Of a stretch of 64,000 nt of DNA, positions 11,901 to 23,139 are shown piece after piece. Source of the stretch: Cryptomeria japonica. Its lineage: Eukaryota; Streptophyta; Pinopsida; Cupressales; Cupressaceae. Every line of letters begins with the position of its first letter. Position 1 is the first letter of the stretch. A program made the position numbers and the translations under genes. The notes beneath the pieces are model-generated. The model saw only the letters and a list, made by a program, of their open reading frames with translations, was not told the origin of the DNA and did no database searches. The stretch covers positions 114,607,783 through 114,671,782 of the forward strand of contig NC_081406.1 in the NCBI RefSeq assembly GCF_030272615.1, read 5' to 3'.

Positions 11901-13417
11901 TGATAACTTAATGATGAATAACTAGTACCAAACTAGTACTGAGAGGGGGGGGTGACTCAATACAAACAAAAACACAAACTTAAACTATTTTGTTAGCAGA
12001 CGTTGTGCATTGACAGACAAACAGTAACACCAGTCCTTCAACAAAGTTCAACCAGCAAAACCCAGAATAACTAAGACAAGCATAGACCGGTTGACACTTA
12101 TCTTCTCATAAAATCTAACACCTCATTTCCACTTCACCCTAATGCATGAGCAGGTAATCTACCATCACAGATGTATATATCATAGCAAGATCAACATGCA
12201 TCACCACTTAATAGAAAATAATCATAATCATCACATGAAGAAAACATCACACTTGACACACATATTTTTCACGTGGAAACCCAACTGGGAAAAACCACGA
12301 TGGGAATGAATACTCACAATCTTGTTTTTGAACTCTTTAGAAGTTCACTCTGTTAGGAGCCTTGTCCAGTTAAAAATAGATACAATAGGTTCTGTTAGGA
12401 ACCAATCCTGTTAGGGATCACCCGGTTAAGGGATGGCTACAATACTCGATTAAGGGTTAAACCCTGTTAAAGGTTACCTTGGTAGAGGATTTCAAGAACT
12501 CAATAGCTAAAGGATATCAATGACTCAGTAGCTTTGAGTTACCTTGTTAAAGGATTTTCAACAAGTCGGTTAAGGCTACCCTGTTAGGGGATTTCACAAC
12601 TATTGAGGTGGTTAAAGATCAACAAGTATATCAATGACCTGATAATAGCACTCAATGCCAATGCAGATCCGCTTAAGCTCCTCTTCACCTTCTGTACTTA
12701 CACTCTAGAGATATGACTTCTCTCCTTTGGTCTGGTAAGAATCACATATCTCTTCTCTTAGATACACACACACAACTTTTGCCAACAACCTCTGGAAGAA
12801 TCATAGCATCGACCTTATAGGACAATAGACAGGTCGGTAGCATAAACCCTAAACCCTAAAACCTATTAGGTTAAGGAATTCAAATGGTTCAATCTTGACC
12901 ATTGAGCATACTGCATTAAATGCAACAGTCTTGATCCAATATCAAGACATTCTCCATCGTTCATTTTCCATCGATTTCATGGTGGCTGATAACCCATCAC
13001 ACGTTATCACCATTTACAAAATTCGCACATTCCCGAGGTAGATAGGAACAATCTCCTTCATGCAAGATCCTTCACGCGCACAAGGCTTGTGTGTCAACAT
13101 GATCTATTCATTGTTACCATGCTAACTCATCACACAAAGTCACCGGTTGAGCCAGACAGGCTTGGAGAACTCCAACCGGAAACCCTGAAGTTGAGACCAC
13201 CAACCGGTAGTCATACACTTCTTCCATGTGTCGGTTCCCATAACCTTATGCCAGTTCATCTTTAAACAAACACACCACTTCACTTTGGCACAAATGTTGG
13301 TTCACAATGAATGCCAATTCATAGTGTTATACTGGTTCTTCTTCTCTTCATCATATTGACATCAATGACAACACACAATGTCATTATGTCCTCATATCAG
13401 TTCACATAATGGCAACA
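11901..13417 (-). repeat. 5' LTR of element F
   Basis: Same ends and length as 6240-7756. It carries the same degenerate GTTARRG repeats and the AAACCCTAAACCCTAAAA telomere-box cluster (about 12843-12860). It abuts the right TSD copy at 13418. Confidence 0.93.
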
Positions 13418-13422
13418 ACTCT

Positions 13423-16338
13423 ATCATGTAAATTTTGATTGCATGGTAAAAATCAGTACTACTAAGGCAGTTAGAGATCTACCTAAGATTATTAAGCCTC
13501 ACAATTCGGTATGTAAGGAATGTCAATTTGGAAAACAAATTAGAACTACTTTCAAAAGTATTCCAAAAAAATCCAATAATGCTCTTGACTTAATTCATAC
13601 TGATTTATGTGGTCAAGCTAGAACTAAAAGTTTACAAAGTGATAGATATTTCATGCTAATCATTGATGACTATTCAAGAATGTGTTGGGTTACTTTTCTC
13701 ATAGAAAAATCAGAAGCACTTGGAAAGTTCAAATTGTTCACAGAAATGGTAGAAAATGAAACCAATAAGAAAATCAAATGTCTAAGATCAGATCAAGGAG
13801 GAAAATTTACATCTAAGGAATTTAATGCATTCTATAAAGTGAATGGAATTAGAAGACAGCTATCACCACCTTAGAGACCACAGTAGAATGGATTTGTAGA
13901 AAGGAAAAATAGAACTATCTTGGATGCAGCCAGAAGTATGTTATCAAAATCAAACCTACCACATGTATATTGGAGAGAAGTAGTAAGTACACCGGTCTAT
14001 ACATTCAACAAAGTTCACATCAAAGGTGAAACTGGTAACACCCCTCATGAACTATGGTTTGGTATTACTCCTACTCTTAAATATTTTAGAATATTTGGAA
14101 GCAAATGTTATATCAGAAGAGATGAGTATATTGGTAAATTTGATCCTAGAAGTGATGAAGGAATATTTCTTTGTTATTCATCTAAAAGTAAGGCATATAG
14201 ATGTTTTAACAAAAGATTGCAGAAAATTGTTGAGAGTATAAATGTGAAGATTGATGAACAATTCAGATGAACTTCAAGGTATATAGACTCTGAACTAGCA
14301 ATATAAATTCTGACAAATGAACCTACACTGAACCCACCGGTACAAAATGAAGATCTAGTTACCCCAGTATCATCTAAAAATTCCACTGTAACTAAGGAAC
14401 AACAACACACAAAGACACCTCTGTATGTAAGACTAAATCATTCTGAAGATCAGATAATTGGAAACAAGTATAAAGGAGCTATGACAAGAGGAAGATTGGC
14501 AAATGAAGAGGTATGTCTTATTTCTCAAATTGAACTATCATCTATTAATGAGGCATGTGAAGATGAACACTAGATAAAAGATATGGAAGAAGAATTAGAG
14601 CAAATTGAGAAGAATAACACTTGGACATTAGTTCCCCGACCTAGAGACAAAAATGTGATTGGAACCAAATGGGTATTTAGAAACAAACTTAATGAATATG
14701 GGAAGGTAATTAGAAATGAAGCAAGACTAGTGTGTAAGGGATATTCTCAAAAAGAAGGAATTGATTATAATGAAACCTTTGCACTGGTATCTAGAATTGA
14801 GGCAGATAGATTATTTTTGGCTTTTGCAGTACACAAGAACTACAAAGTATATCAAATGGATATTAAATGTGCATTTCTAAATGGAGATCTTGAGGAAGAA
14901 GTTTACATTGAACAACTTGATGGATTTTCTTTGACAGATAACAAAGATATAGTTTGCAGGTTAAGGAAATCTTTGTATGGACTGAAGCAAGCTCCAAGAG
15001 CTTGGTATGCAAAATTGGATAAGTATCTTTTGAAGATTGGTTTTTCTAAAGGTAATGCTGACAACAATTTATATTACAAAGTGACTAATGATGACATCTT
15101 GGTTATAGAAGTTTTTGTTGATGATATAATATTTGGAGGAGAAGATGGATTATGTAAAGACTTTTCTATTGAAATGCAACAAGAATTTGAAATGTTTATG
15201 ATTGGAGAAATAAAATTATTTTTTAGGATTGTAGATTTCTCAAATTGATAAAGGTATATTCTTGAGTCAATCCAAGTACTTGAAAGAGTTACTAAAGAAA
15301 TTTGGGATGGAGAACTCTAAACCGATAAGCACACCTATGACTACAAATGACAAATGATCACTAAGGGATGAATCTACACCTGTTAATCCGACTAGGTACA
15401 AATCTATGATAGGAGATTTACTGTATTTGACACAAACCAGACCTGATATCATGAATGCAGTATGTATTGTTTCAAGATTTCAGAGTAATCCTAGAGAAAA
15501 TCATGAATCAACTATAAAAAAGATTTTCCGGTACTTACAAGGCACTACAAATCTTGGACTATGGTATCCTAGAGATGAAAAATTTGAATTATGTGCATAT
15601 ACAGATGCAAATTGGGCAGGATATTTGGATGATAGAAAAAGCACCACCGATGGAGCATTTTCTCTTGGAAGCAGATTAATTTCTTGGTTGAGTAAGAAAC
15701 AAAGTTGTACATCTTTATCAACAACAGAATCATGTATTGTTTCAAGATTTTAGAGTAATCCTAGAGAAAATCATGAATCAGCTATAAAAAAGATTTTTCA
15801 GTACTTACAAGGCACTACAAATCTTGGACTATGGTATCCTAGAGATGAAAAATTTGAATTATGTGCATACACAGATGCAAATTGGGCAGGAGATTTGGAT
15901 GATAGAAAAAGCACCACCGACGGAGCATTTTTTCTTGGAAGCAGATTAATTTCTTGGTTGAGTAAGAAACAAAGTTGTACATCTTTATCAACAACAGAAT
16001 CAGAATATGTTGCAGCAGCAACTAACTGTACACAAGTATTATGGCTTAAGCAAATGTCCAAGGACATAAAGGTAAAATATAAGGAACCTATTACTATCTA
16101 TTGTGATAACACTATAGCAATTGATATATCTAAGAATCCAGTATTACATTCTAAAACCAAACATGTTTCTATCAAACTGAATTTTCTAAAGGAAAATGTT
16201 GAAGCAAAAGAAATAAAACTGGTTTATATGAACACTAAAGAGCAGATTGCAGATATTTTCACTAAACCTCTACCTAAAGAAACTTTTGAATATCTCAGAG
16301 ATCAGCTTGGGGTCATATCCCCACCGGTAGAGACTTAG
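13423..16338 (+). pseudogene. Element E gag-pol, second part (integrase, reverse transcriptase, RNase H)
   Basis: This continues the frame broken at 6239. Pre-integrase HVNFDCMV leads into the integrase core with catalytic Asp in IIDDYSRM and in RSDQGG, and Glu in FVERKNRT; these residues are intact. Then [10 protein letters not shown] and MDIKCAFLNG (reverse transcriptase), FVDDIIFGG (catalytic pair), and Copia RNase H with YTDANWAG and the end DIFTKPLPK. In-frame stops are TAG at 13872, 13884, 14571, 15232 and 15751; TGA at 14268 and 15355; TAA near 14304. A frameshift lies in the T-run near 15218-15224. Several TAGs stand where element F has Gln (for example in the PQSPQQNG equivalent). 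A 90-codon tandem duplication interrupts RNase H. The natural stop TAG is at 16336. Confidence 0.92.
15463..16002 (+). repeat. 270-bp in-frame tandem duplication in element E RNase H
   Basis: Two adjacent copies, 15463-15732 and 15733-16002, each exactly 90 codons. They differ at about eight positions, mostly C/T, including a CAG-to-TAG change in the second copy. Each copy contains FQSNPRENHES through the YTDANWAG active-site motif to SLSTTES. The duplication preserves the frame. Confidence 0.92.
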
Positions 16339-16691
16339 GAAGTTGATGATTGTCATCAACTGGCAGAATTAACAAAGAAATCTTTTACTCCGGCTTTGAT
16401 GAGGAAGCTACTTTTCAAGGGGAGTAGTTGGTATACTGAATTGGTTGGTATTTTGTATCTGAAAAATGTTTTTTTTACTTTAGCATTTGATGTCAAAGGG
16501 GGAGAGATTGTTATGGAAAAACACATTATCTTTTGGGGAGAGATTATTCATTGGGGACAGAGAATGTTACTCTCTATATCTATATTTTGATTTATGGTTA
16601 TGATCTCTTTTGGAGATTGTTGGTTTTTGGTATTTGACATTTCTGTTTTGGCACTTTGATGGTTTTTCCATCTTATGTTGCCATCAATGCC

Positions 16692-16703
16692 AAAGGGGGA
16701 GAT
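16692..16703 (+). promoter_or_regulatory. Polypurine tract of element E
   Basis: aaagggggagat directly precedes the TGTTGG start of the 3' LTR. It is the typical Copia plus-strand primer. Confidence 0.88.
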
Positions 16704-17768
16704 TGTTGGTATTTTGGTATGGTTTTGTCATTGATGTCAACACCTACTAACACTTATCAACTCTGGCACTTTGGAAGATTAGCAATATTCACCAGCAAAG
16801 CAAATGACTTATGCACAGTCACTGGTATTTGGTACACTAGCAGGATATAATGCTCATCGGCACTTGGAATGGCATGGAAAACACTTGGTTATGTCGAAGA
16901 CATTGTTTGGACACTTCATCTTGAAGATTTTTTTATTGGTATATTCATATTTGCATATTTGTTGTTACCAGCAAATAGGTCCAGGTTACACACCGATAGG
17001 CTTATCTTTTCCAGATCAGCACAACACACTATGGAGATGTTTTATTATTGTTGTAAATGCATCTAGCCGACATGTTGTATCAGTTATTGCATCAGATATT
17101 GTTTTAATTGTAAATTGATTTTATTGTAATATCCTTTAGAGCTGACCTACTAAAATTGGTCTTAGGTTATGGTATAAATGTAAAATCTTATTTGTAAGAT
17201 CGGATGTGGAATGCAAAAAAGGATTGTGTGAAGGTATATGCGAGAATAAGCAGAGCTATACACCCAGACATCATTTGAAGGTTGAAGGAGGGTTTCATGA
17301 AGAAAATCAGAACTACACCAGTACTAAATCTAGCATAGAAAGATGCTAATTTGAGCAGTACATCCTTATTGGATTTAACCATCCAATTTTAGTCAGTGTG
17401 ACTCCTATTTTGTGTTTGAGTAGTGAGCTCTAGGTGCTTAGCCTTTCTCCATGTGCAGACTCCATTTGTATACATTTACTATCTGCAGTAGTATCATCTG
17501 ATTGTGGGTAAGGTTTACCACTGTGGTTTTTCCCCTTACAGGGTTTCCACGTACAAATATTGGTGTTATGTGTTGTGGACGACTTTGTCTTTTTGTTTCA
17601 TGCATTAATCCTTACCGGTATTACAATTAATTGATAAAACTGTCTACCGACATATAAGACAGGTTTACCAGTATTAAGCATTAAGTTGGTTAAACTATTT
17701 TTGGTTTGAATTTATTTGACAACTGATTCACCCCCCCGCCTTCTCTCAGTTGTCTCTGGGACCTAACA
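16704..17768 (+). repeat. 3' LTR of element E
   Basis: Starts TGTTGGTATTTTGG, ends CCTAACA and is followed by the TSD tatac (17769-17773). It is 19 bp longer than the 5' LTR, mainly because the 5' copy lost a stretch between two CACTTGG repeats near 16862-16888. Many differences from the 5' copy are at former CCGGT sites. Confidence 0.93.
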
Positions 17769-17773
17769 TATAC

Positions 17774-19406
17774 ATGTTGGAGAAAGATACAAAAAACTCT
17801 TTTACTTGCTTACAATCTAGTTACAAACTATTCAAAATAGTAAAATAGCTATATGTTGATAATATCATCTTAACCACTCCCATTCTAGAACTATACATAC
17901 AAGCCTTGCTTGTAGAAAATTACATAAAAAATCACTCAAAATGAGGAGAAGAGAAGAATAAAAAGACAAAGAGGAAAACCCTAAAATAAACCTAATCATG
18001 ACACATGACATCCTCTTCACTCCTTGATCTTCAAATCTAAATCTGAAATTTATCTTTTTCATTCCTCTTTAATCTGCATCCTTGTACCTACTTGAGACAC
18101 TTGGCGGCTTGAGAAAAACTCCAACATGTTTACAAATTTCTTCCTTGCCTCTGACTAAAGACCTATCCTATTCAACACATTTGTTTCTTTGTCTTCAACA
18201 ACTAATTCTGCTCTTTTATAAATCATGTCCTTTGTCTTTGCTTGGTTATTCCTTTTTCATATAACTCTCTTTTCTCTATCTATGGTCTACACTTTTTCTT
18301 TGAACAAAAATATAAATCTTATCCTTTTTAGTGGCTTCTCTATTTTGTCATTTTTCGCACATTTTATCTATGATGCAAAACATACCTCAAGTGTGATGGA
18401 AAAATGATAAATAGATGTACATTGCATGCTAGAAGAAAATGAAGCTCCATTTTCCATGTAGAACATTTCATATTTACCATAATGCAACCCATCACGTTGA
18501 AATAAAACACCTCACCTCAAAATGAAAATAATCCCCTCCTACAACATCTCATCCTTAGGTGATTCCACCTATTTAGCATCTTTTGTAAAAATATTTCATC
18601 CCTAAGTGAAAATAATGAACTAGTGAAAATTATTTAACTACAACTTGCACCCTTATGTTGGTAAAGAACCTTCCACACATTCACTAGCAACATTAATTTT
18701 ATATTATTACCTTTTCAATTATAATTAAATTAACTTTCCCATAGCAACCACTCAATTTTAGGTACTACACATTATGCCTTTTCCCTCTAATATTTCCTTC
18801 ACATTAAACACTCATAATGCCTTCACTGAGCACTTTTTGAGAACAAGTTTCATCCTAGTAAAAAGACATGCCCTATTGCATTATATTTGTGCTTTAATAA
18901 TGATATAAGAAGATAATTCATCTTGGTAAGAGAAAAATAATATTTCTTTTACACATTTACCTCGAGTGAAAGTAAATGTCCCTTTGATTAAAAAATGATG
19001 TGAAATTATTTTCACCTCTACTCAGCTTCTTGTGAAAATATTTTCACTCCTTAACTTTTGCTCTCATGGGAAAATTTAATTACATTTGAAGGTATTTGAC
19101 ATTGATTTTGTTAAGATACCCTAAGCACCAAAATCATTCTCTATGTTACACAATACTAAAATCTACTTTCTTGTAAGAACAAACATCACACCTTCTACCC
19201 AAATCAAATTGCCTTAAGCTATGAGATTATTTACTTTATTTCTTGCATCACCAATTAGATCCATAAGCTGCATAATTCTAAATATGAATATGCTTCAATG
19301 CCATCGCATTGCATGGATAAAAAAACTATTTTGAAATAATAGCAATATGCACTTTCTACAGCATGACAACGTGATCAACATTGTGAGTAAAGGGCACATG
19401 GGAATT
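17774..19406. other. Unassigned AT-rich sequence between elements E and A
   Basis: No recognised domain, LTR or long frame. It contains several T-rich stretches and repeated phrases of the type gtgaaaat with tttcac, which may be decayed repeat DNA. The TSD of element A (atttc) is at 19407-19411. Confidence 0.5.
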
Positions 19407-19411
19407 ATTTC

Positions 19412-20200
19412 TGTATATGGTGAAAATGGATAACAATAATAACGATATTGAAAGGCTAAATGAATTCAACCACAAAACCCTAGCCTAACAACAAAAAAGA
19501 TCCACCATAACATATGAAGATTACCTAAGACAATGCAAATCAAACGAAATCACAAAGATTATACCATCACATGTCCAATAGGGTTTTGATCTCCATTCTT
19601 CCTATCTACATTGATCTTGCTTGATATATTTGCTCTCAGATTTTATGTGCACAAGAGCTCAACAAAGAACGGAATGTGGTTGCAAGTAGGATCGTAGTGT
19701 AGTCAATTGATCAAGTAGTTAGGATGATTGATTAGAATGATTGATTAGGGTTTGATAATGAAGAAAGCATCTCCTTATATAGAAGACACTATATGAAATG
19801 GAGGGACAAGATTGAGAGGTGTAAAAGGAGGTCGACTATGATTAGAGGGTAGGTAAAAGAAATAATAAAATAATGAAAGGGGTAGGTAGTGTATGAATTA
19901 AGAGATGAATGACATGTGTCATGGGTAGAAAAGGTTAATGAATTAATTAAATAAATAAAGATTTATTTAATTAATAGAAGGAGTGGGATCAATTAAATAA
20001 ATAAGATATTTATTTAATTTAGAAAAAGGATAATTTAAATAAATAAATGTATTTATTTAAATGAGAAATAAGGCTAGAAGAGGATAAATGAATTAATTAA
20101 ATAAATAAAGATTTATTTAATTAATAGAAGGATTAGGCTAAAGTAATTAAATAAATAAAGGTATTTATTTAATTAGACATGACAATTTTAGGTGTCTACA
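19412..20200 (-). repeat. 3' LTR of element A
   Basis: On the minus strand it starts TGTAGACACCTAAAATTG and ends CACCATATACA. The U3 side (19935-20180) holds a row of AT-rich palindromes built from attaaataaataaa and tttatttaat. Confidence 0.93.
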
Positions 20201-20216
20201 TTTTGCCCCTCTTTGA
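20201..20216 (-). promoter_or_regulatory. Polypurine tract of element A
   Basis: On the minus strand aaagaggggcaaaa directly precedes the TGTAGACACC start of the 3' LTR. Confidence 0.8.
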
Positions 20217-20744
20217 GACAATGCGGCTTGTCGCGTTGTTTCAAAGAAGATAATATGAACTGATACAAAGTTGCCCCAAGATGGGAATGATATGCCCCGT
20301 CGAGAGATTGGATGAAAATGTCTGGAAAGATCATAGACAATCTCTCGATAAGAAAGAAAGGCTAGAATGGACTGACCAGATAAAGTGGCAAAGTCACAAG
20401 ATAAAGAAGACTGACTCGAGAAACGAAGGCTAGGGGTAGTCTATAAGATAGACCATGGGGGAAAATACATCCTCATTGTCATCTACACATCCACAAGAGC
20501 AGAGTGCAGAGCGAAAATAGAGCAGTAGTAGTCAGTAGCGATGGCCTTCATTCATAGATTCGACCGTGTTCGCCGATTCCAGAGGCCAGCAGAGGCAGGA
20601 GAACCGGTAAGTACCACAAAACCTCCTTATATTTTGATGCATTTATTTTTGTTATTAATGCATACTAGGTAATGTAATAAATGCGCGTTTATGTTAGGAA
20701 AATGCATTTGTGTCCAAAAATGTGAATTTGTGTTTTCTAGGTCA

Positions 20745-20935
20745 AATCGATAGTTCTGTGATGAACATACGCTATCGATTGGATAAGTTGTTCAGAGGAT
20801 ACACTCAAGCAGGTCCTCTAGGGAAGACTAGGATAACAAATAAGGCTAGGATTGACAATTCTGTGATAGAACATACGTTGCCAATTAGGAAACTACTCAA
20901 GAGGATTCACTCAAGCAGAGGCCCTAGGATAAGAT
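20745..20935 (+). repeat. Two-copy direct repeat in the PMD intron
   Basis: Two diverged copies, about 20745-20845 and 20850-20935, each contain ttctgtgat, aacatacg, a gap, and cactcaagcag. They precede the shorter tandem array. Confidence 0.7.
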
Positions 20936-20940
20936 AGATC

Positions 20941-21165
20941 AAGGCACTTTGTGATGAACAGTGAGTACCAAGATATAGTACTTTGTGATGAACAGGGCGT
21001 ACTAAAATATGAGCAACACTTTGTGATGAATAGTGAGTGCAAATGTGAGCAGCACTTTGTGATGAACAGGGAGTGCCAAACACATAGTACTTTGTGATGA
21101 ACAAGGAGTACCACTAGGATAGAAGCAACACTTTGTGATGAACAGTGAGTGTCACTAGGACTGAG
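20941..21165 (+). repeat. Degenerate tandem repeat in the PMD intron (six copies)
   Basis: Six copies of a unit containing cactttgtgatgaacag followed by g-gagtgcc, with 30-45 bp spacing. Spacers vary (for example atatgagca, aatgtgagcag), so it is a decayed minisatellite. It lies wholly inside the intron, between the donor at 20607 and the acceptor at 21188. Confidence 0.85.
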
Positions 21166-23139
21166 ATGATTGATTTGTGTGACTACAGGAGTATTTGCCT
21201 ATGCTGGAGTCACGAGAGAGATTCCCATTGACTCAGAGATTGCGACCTGAGCTGACAGCCGAGGAGTGAGCTGCTATCGAGGCTATGGGATTGAGACATG
21301 TTCTGTATGTGCCTGAGTTTCGGGCGAACATGGGACTGTTGACTGCGCTGGCGGAGAGATGGCACTCTGAGACTTGCACTTTTCATTTGATGATGGGGGA
21401 GATGACAGTCACCTTGGAGGATGTATACAGGATTCTACGGATACCGATCGATGGGGAGCTGATTCCGTATGATCGAGATGGAGATAGGGAGGCCCTGAGA
21501 CAAGTGTTTCAGGATCTAGGACTAGAGATGAGGGCTAGATATGTGGTATGGGACATGATGAAATAGACATAATTAGCACTACTGGCGGTGCTGGGAGGAG
21601 TTATCAGTGGGTTCCTATGTCTAGATAGGGCGACATGGGGGTTGGCTATGGGTTGGGGAGGAGCACTGGAGACACTAGTGACGCAGCACACCAAGTATGC
21701 CTAGGGACCATGTGTGCTAGCACACCTCTATTATGAGCTGCATCAGTTTGTGTACCACGGATCAGTGGGATTGGGCTGCGTGGTGACATTGCTGCAGGTA
21801 TGGGCTTACGAGCATCTGCCAGTGATGAGGCTGATACACTTCAGAGGTAGGGGACATGGACGTAGCTTTGTGCACTTATATGATATGATCACGTCGCAGC
21901 CACGGATTGGTAGGTTGGAGCACTGGCGGCGAGTGATAGATGATATTGATGTGGTCATATGGAGGCCATATCTGGGATGCGAGCAGTGGGAGGATGATGC
22001 AGTTGAGCTTTCTTACACCTTTCGGAGTAGGTATCTGATTGGGCGGATGCCGTATGTGCTGGAGAGGTAGCTAGTGGATAGGATTGGCTGATAGTTTGGC
22101 CGAATTCAGAGGATGCCCTGGGGATTAGGCTTGTATGCATGGATAGTCAGAGATCAGGCACAGTTTGGGCCCTTACTGTCATATGATCAGGTAGTGACAC
22201 AGCTGGTAGAGATGATGCCTCTACCCTAGGACATGTGGCCAAAGATTGAGGACGTCGGCATGGATGTTGAGTACACAACATACTGGAGAGAGAATCCCTT
22301 CCCATGGTTGACGGATCTGGGAGAGCCATTGGATGGAGATGGGGGTGGGGATGATGATGATGGTGGAGGTGATGGGGGAAGAGGCCGACGGAGGAGGAGG
22401 GGAGCAATTGGAGAGAGGAGGGTTGCACCTTGGAGGGAGGGTGGTGAGGAGAGACAAGCTCAGGTGGTGAGGGGTCGTGGTGGATTGCCGCTATAGGTGC
22501 CAGCAACACAGAGTCCCAGACAGGTATAGGTGCAGGGACAGGGACAAAGATAGGTACCAGTATATGCACCAATACAGGTACAGGCACAGGCATAGGGGCA
22601 GGCACCCGTACAGGGGGAGCCACAGGCAGAGGTGGAGGGGGTTGACCCGATGGAGGATGAGCTGCTAGAGCTGAGAGAGATCTGCCAGGGCCAAGTAGAT
22701 GAGATCCAGGAGCTGGAAAGGGAGAGGGATCGACTCAGGATGAGGCTCAGAGATACTAAGAGGGAGCGAGATCAGGCTATTCAGTGCTACACAGAGGCTG
22801 AGACAACACTGAGGGTCGGGAGACAGGCAGCGGAGGACACAGGGGCAAGATATGCTTATGTCCTGCAGGTAGGGGAGGAGATTGCCTACTGGTGAGATCT
22901 CTACTATGGTGCAGTGCCAGCAGATCAGTGGGTGAGGAGCTTCCATAAACCATAACATACAGCGACAGCTATGGGAGGGAGCTAGAGGAGACAGGCATCA
23001 AGTGGTGGGGTTATGGGTCCTCCACCACCACCAGATAAAGGAGACAGGAGGGATGATCTTGGGGCAGGTTCTTCAAGGGCTCAGATTCCATCGAGGCTAG
23101 GTGGCTCTGAGGGAGGGAGTTCATCATAGCCATAGAGGG

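Larger units (their letters stand above)
6240..13417 (-). mobile_element. Copia LTR retrotransposon F, nested in element E
   Basis: Two LTRs of equal length (1517 bp each; 6240-7756 and 11901-13417) flank a gag-pol region on the minus strand. A perfect 5-bp TSD (actct) is at 6235-6239 and 13418-13422. The primer binding site is beside the right LTR and the polypurine tract beside the left, so transcription runs leftward. By eye the LTRs are a little over 90% identical, with mostly transitions. The insertion sits in the pre-integrase segment of element E and is therefore younger than E. The coding region stays in one frame with six TAG codons. Confidence 0.95.
3628..17768 (+). mobile_element. 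Copia LTR retrotransposon E, interrupted by Copia element F
   Basis: Both LTRs (3628-4673 and 16704-17768), an initiator-Met primer binding site, a gag-pol reading region and a polypurine tract are present in the expected order. The flanks carry a perfect 5-bp TSD (tatac at 3623-3627 and 17769-17773). Removing the nested element F leaves about 7 kb, normal for Copia. The domain order Gag, protease, integrase, reverse transcriptase, RNase H is the Copia order. The two LTRs differ by many C/T and G/A changes and by an 18-21 bp deletion in the 5' LTR near 3790, so the insertion is old. Stop codons and a frameshift make it non-functional. A noncoding stretch (16339-16691) follows pol. Confidence 0.95.
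20541..23139 (+). pseudogene. Decayed plant mobile domain (PMD, MAIN-like) gene, antisense to element A
   Basis: Exon 1 (20541-20606, MAFIHRFDRVRRFQRPAEAG...) ends at a GTAAGT donor. A 582-bp intron ends at ctacag (21188), and exon 2 continues in phase with EYLPMLESRERFPLTQ. The PMD core follows: AERWHSETCTFHL, MTVTLEDVYRILRIPIDG, LAHLYYELHQF, LQVWAYEHLP, RWRR..IDDIDVVIWRPY. After the core come a Gly/Asp/Arg-rich acidic-basic stretch, a Gln-rich linker, a coiled coil (about 22655-22890, LRE..QVDEIQELERERDRLRMRL) and a Gly/Ser tail. In-frame stops include TGA at 21267, TAG at 21564, TAA at 21570, and several TAGs in the Gln-rich linker where CAG is the repeating codon. PMD proteins such as Arabidopsis MAIN and MAIL1 are nuclear; related domains occur in Mutator-like and Gypsy elements. 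The region is clearly GC-richer than its flanks. The 3' end is approximate. Confidence 0.85.

Noticed and set aside
20941-21165. CRISPR-like array
   Set aside because: Repeats are degenerate, spacers are not unique sequence of constant length, and it lies in a plant gene intron; a minisatellite explains it.
22147-22623. 158-codon minus-strand Pro/His-rich open frame
   Set aside because: Antisense shadow of the Gln/Gly-rich linker of the PMD gene; composition is explained by the plus-strand repeats.
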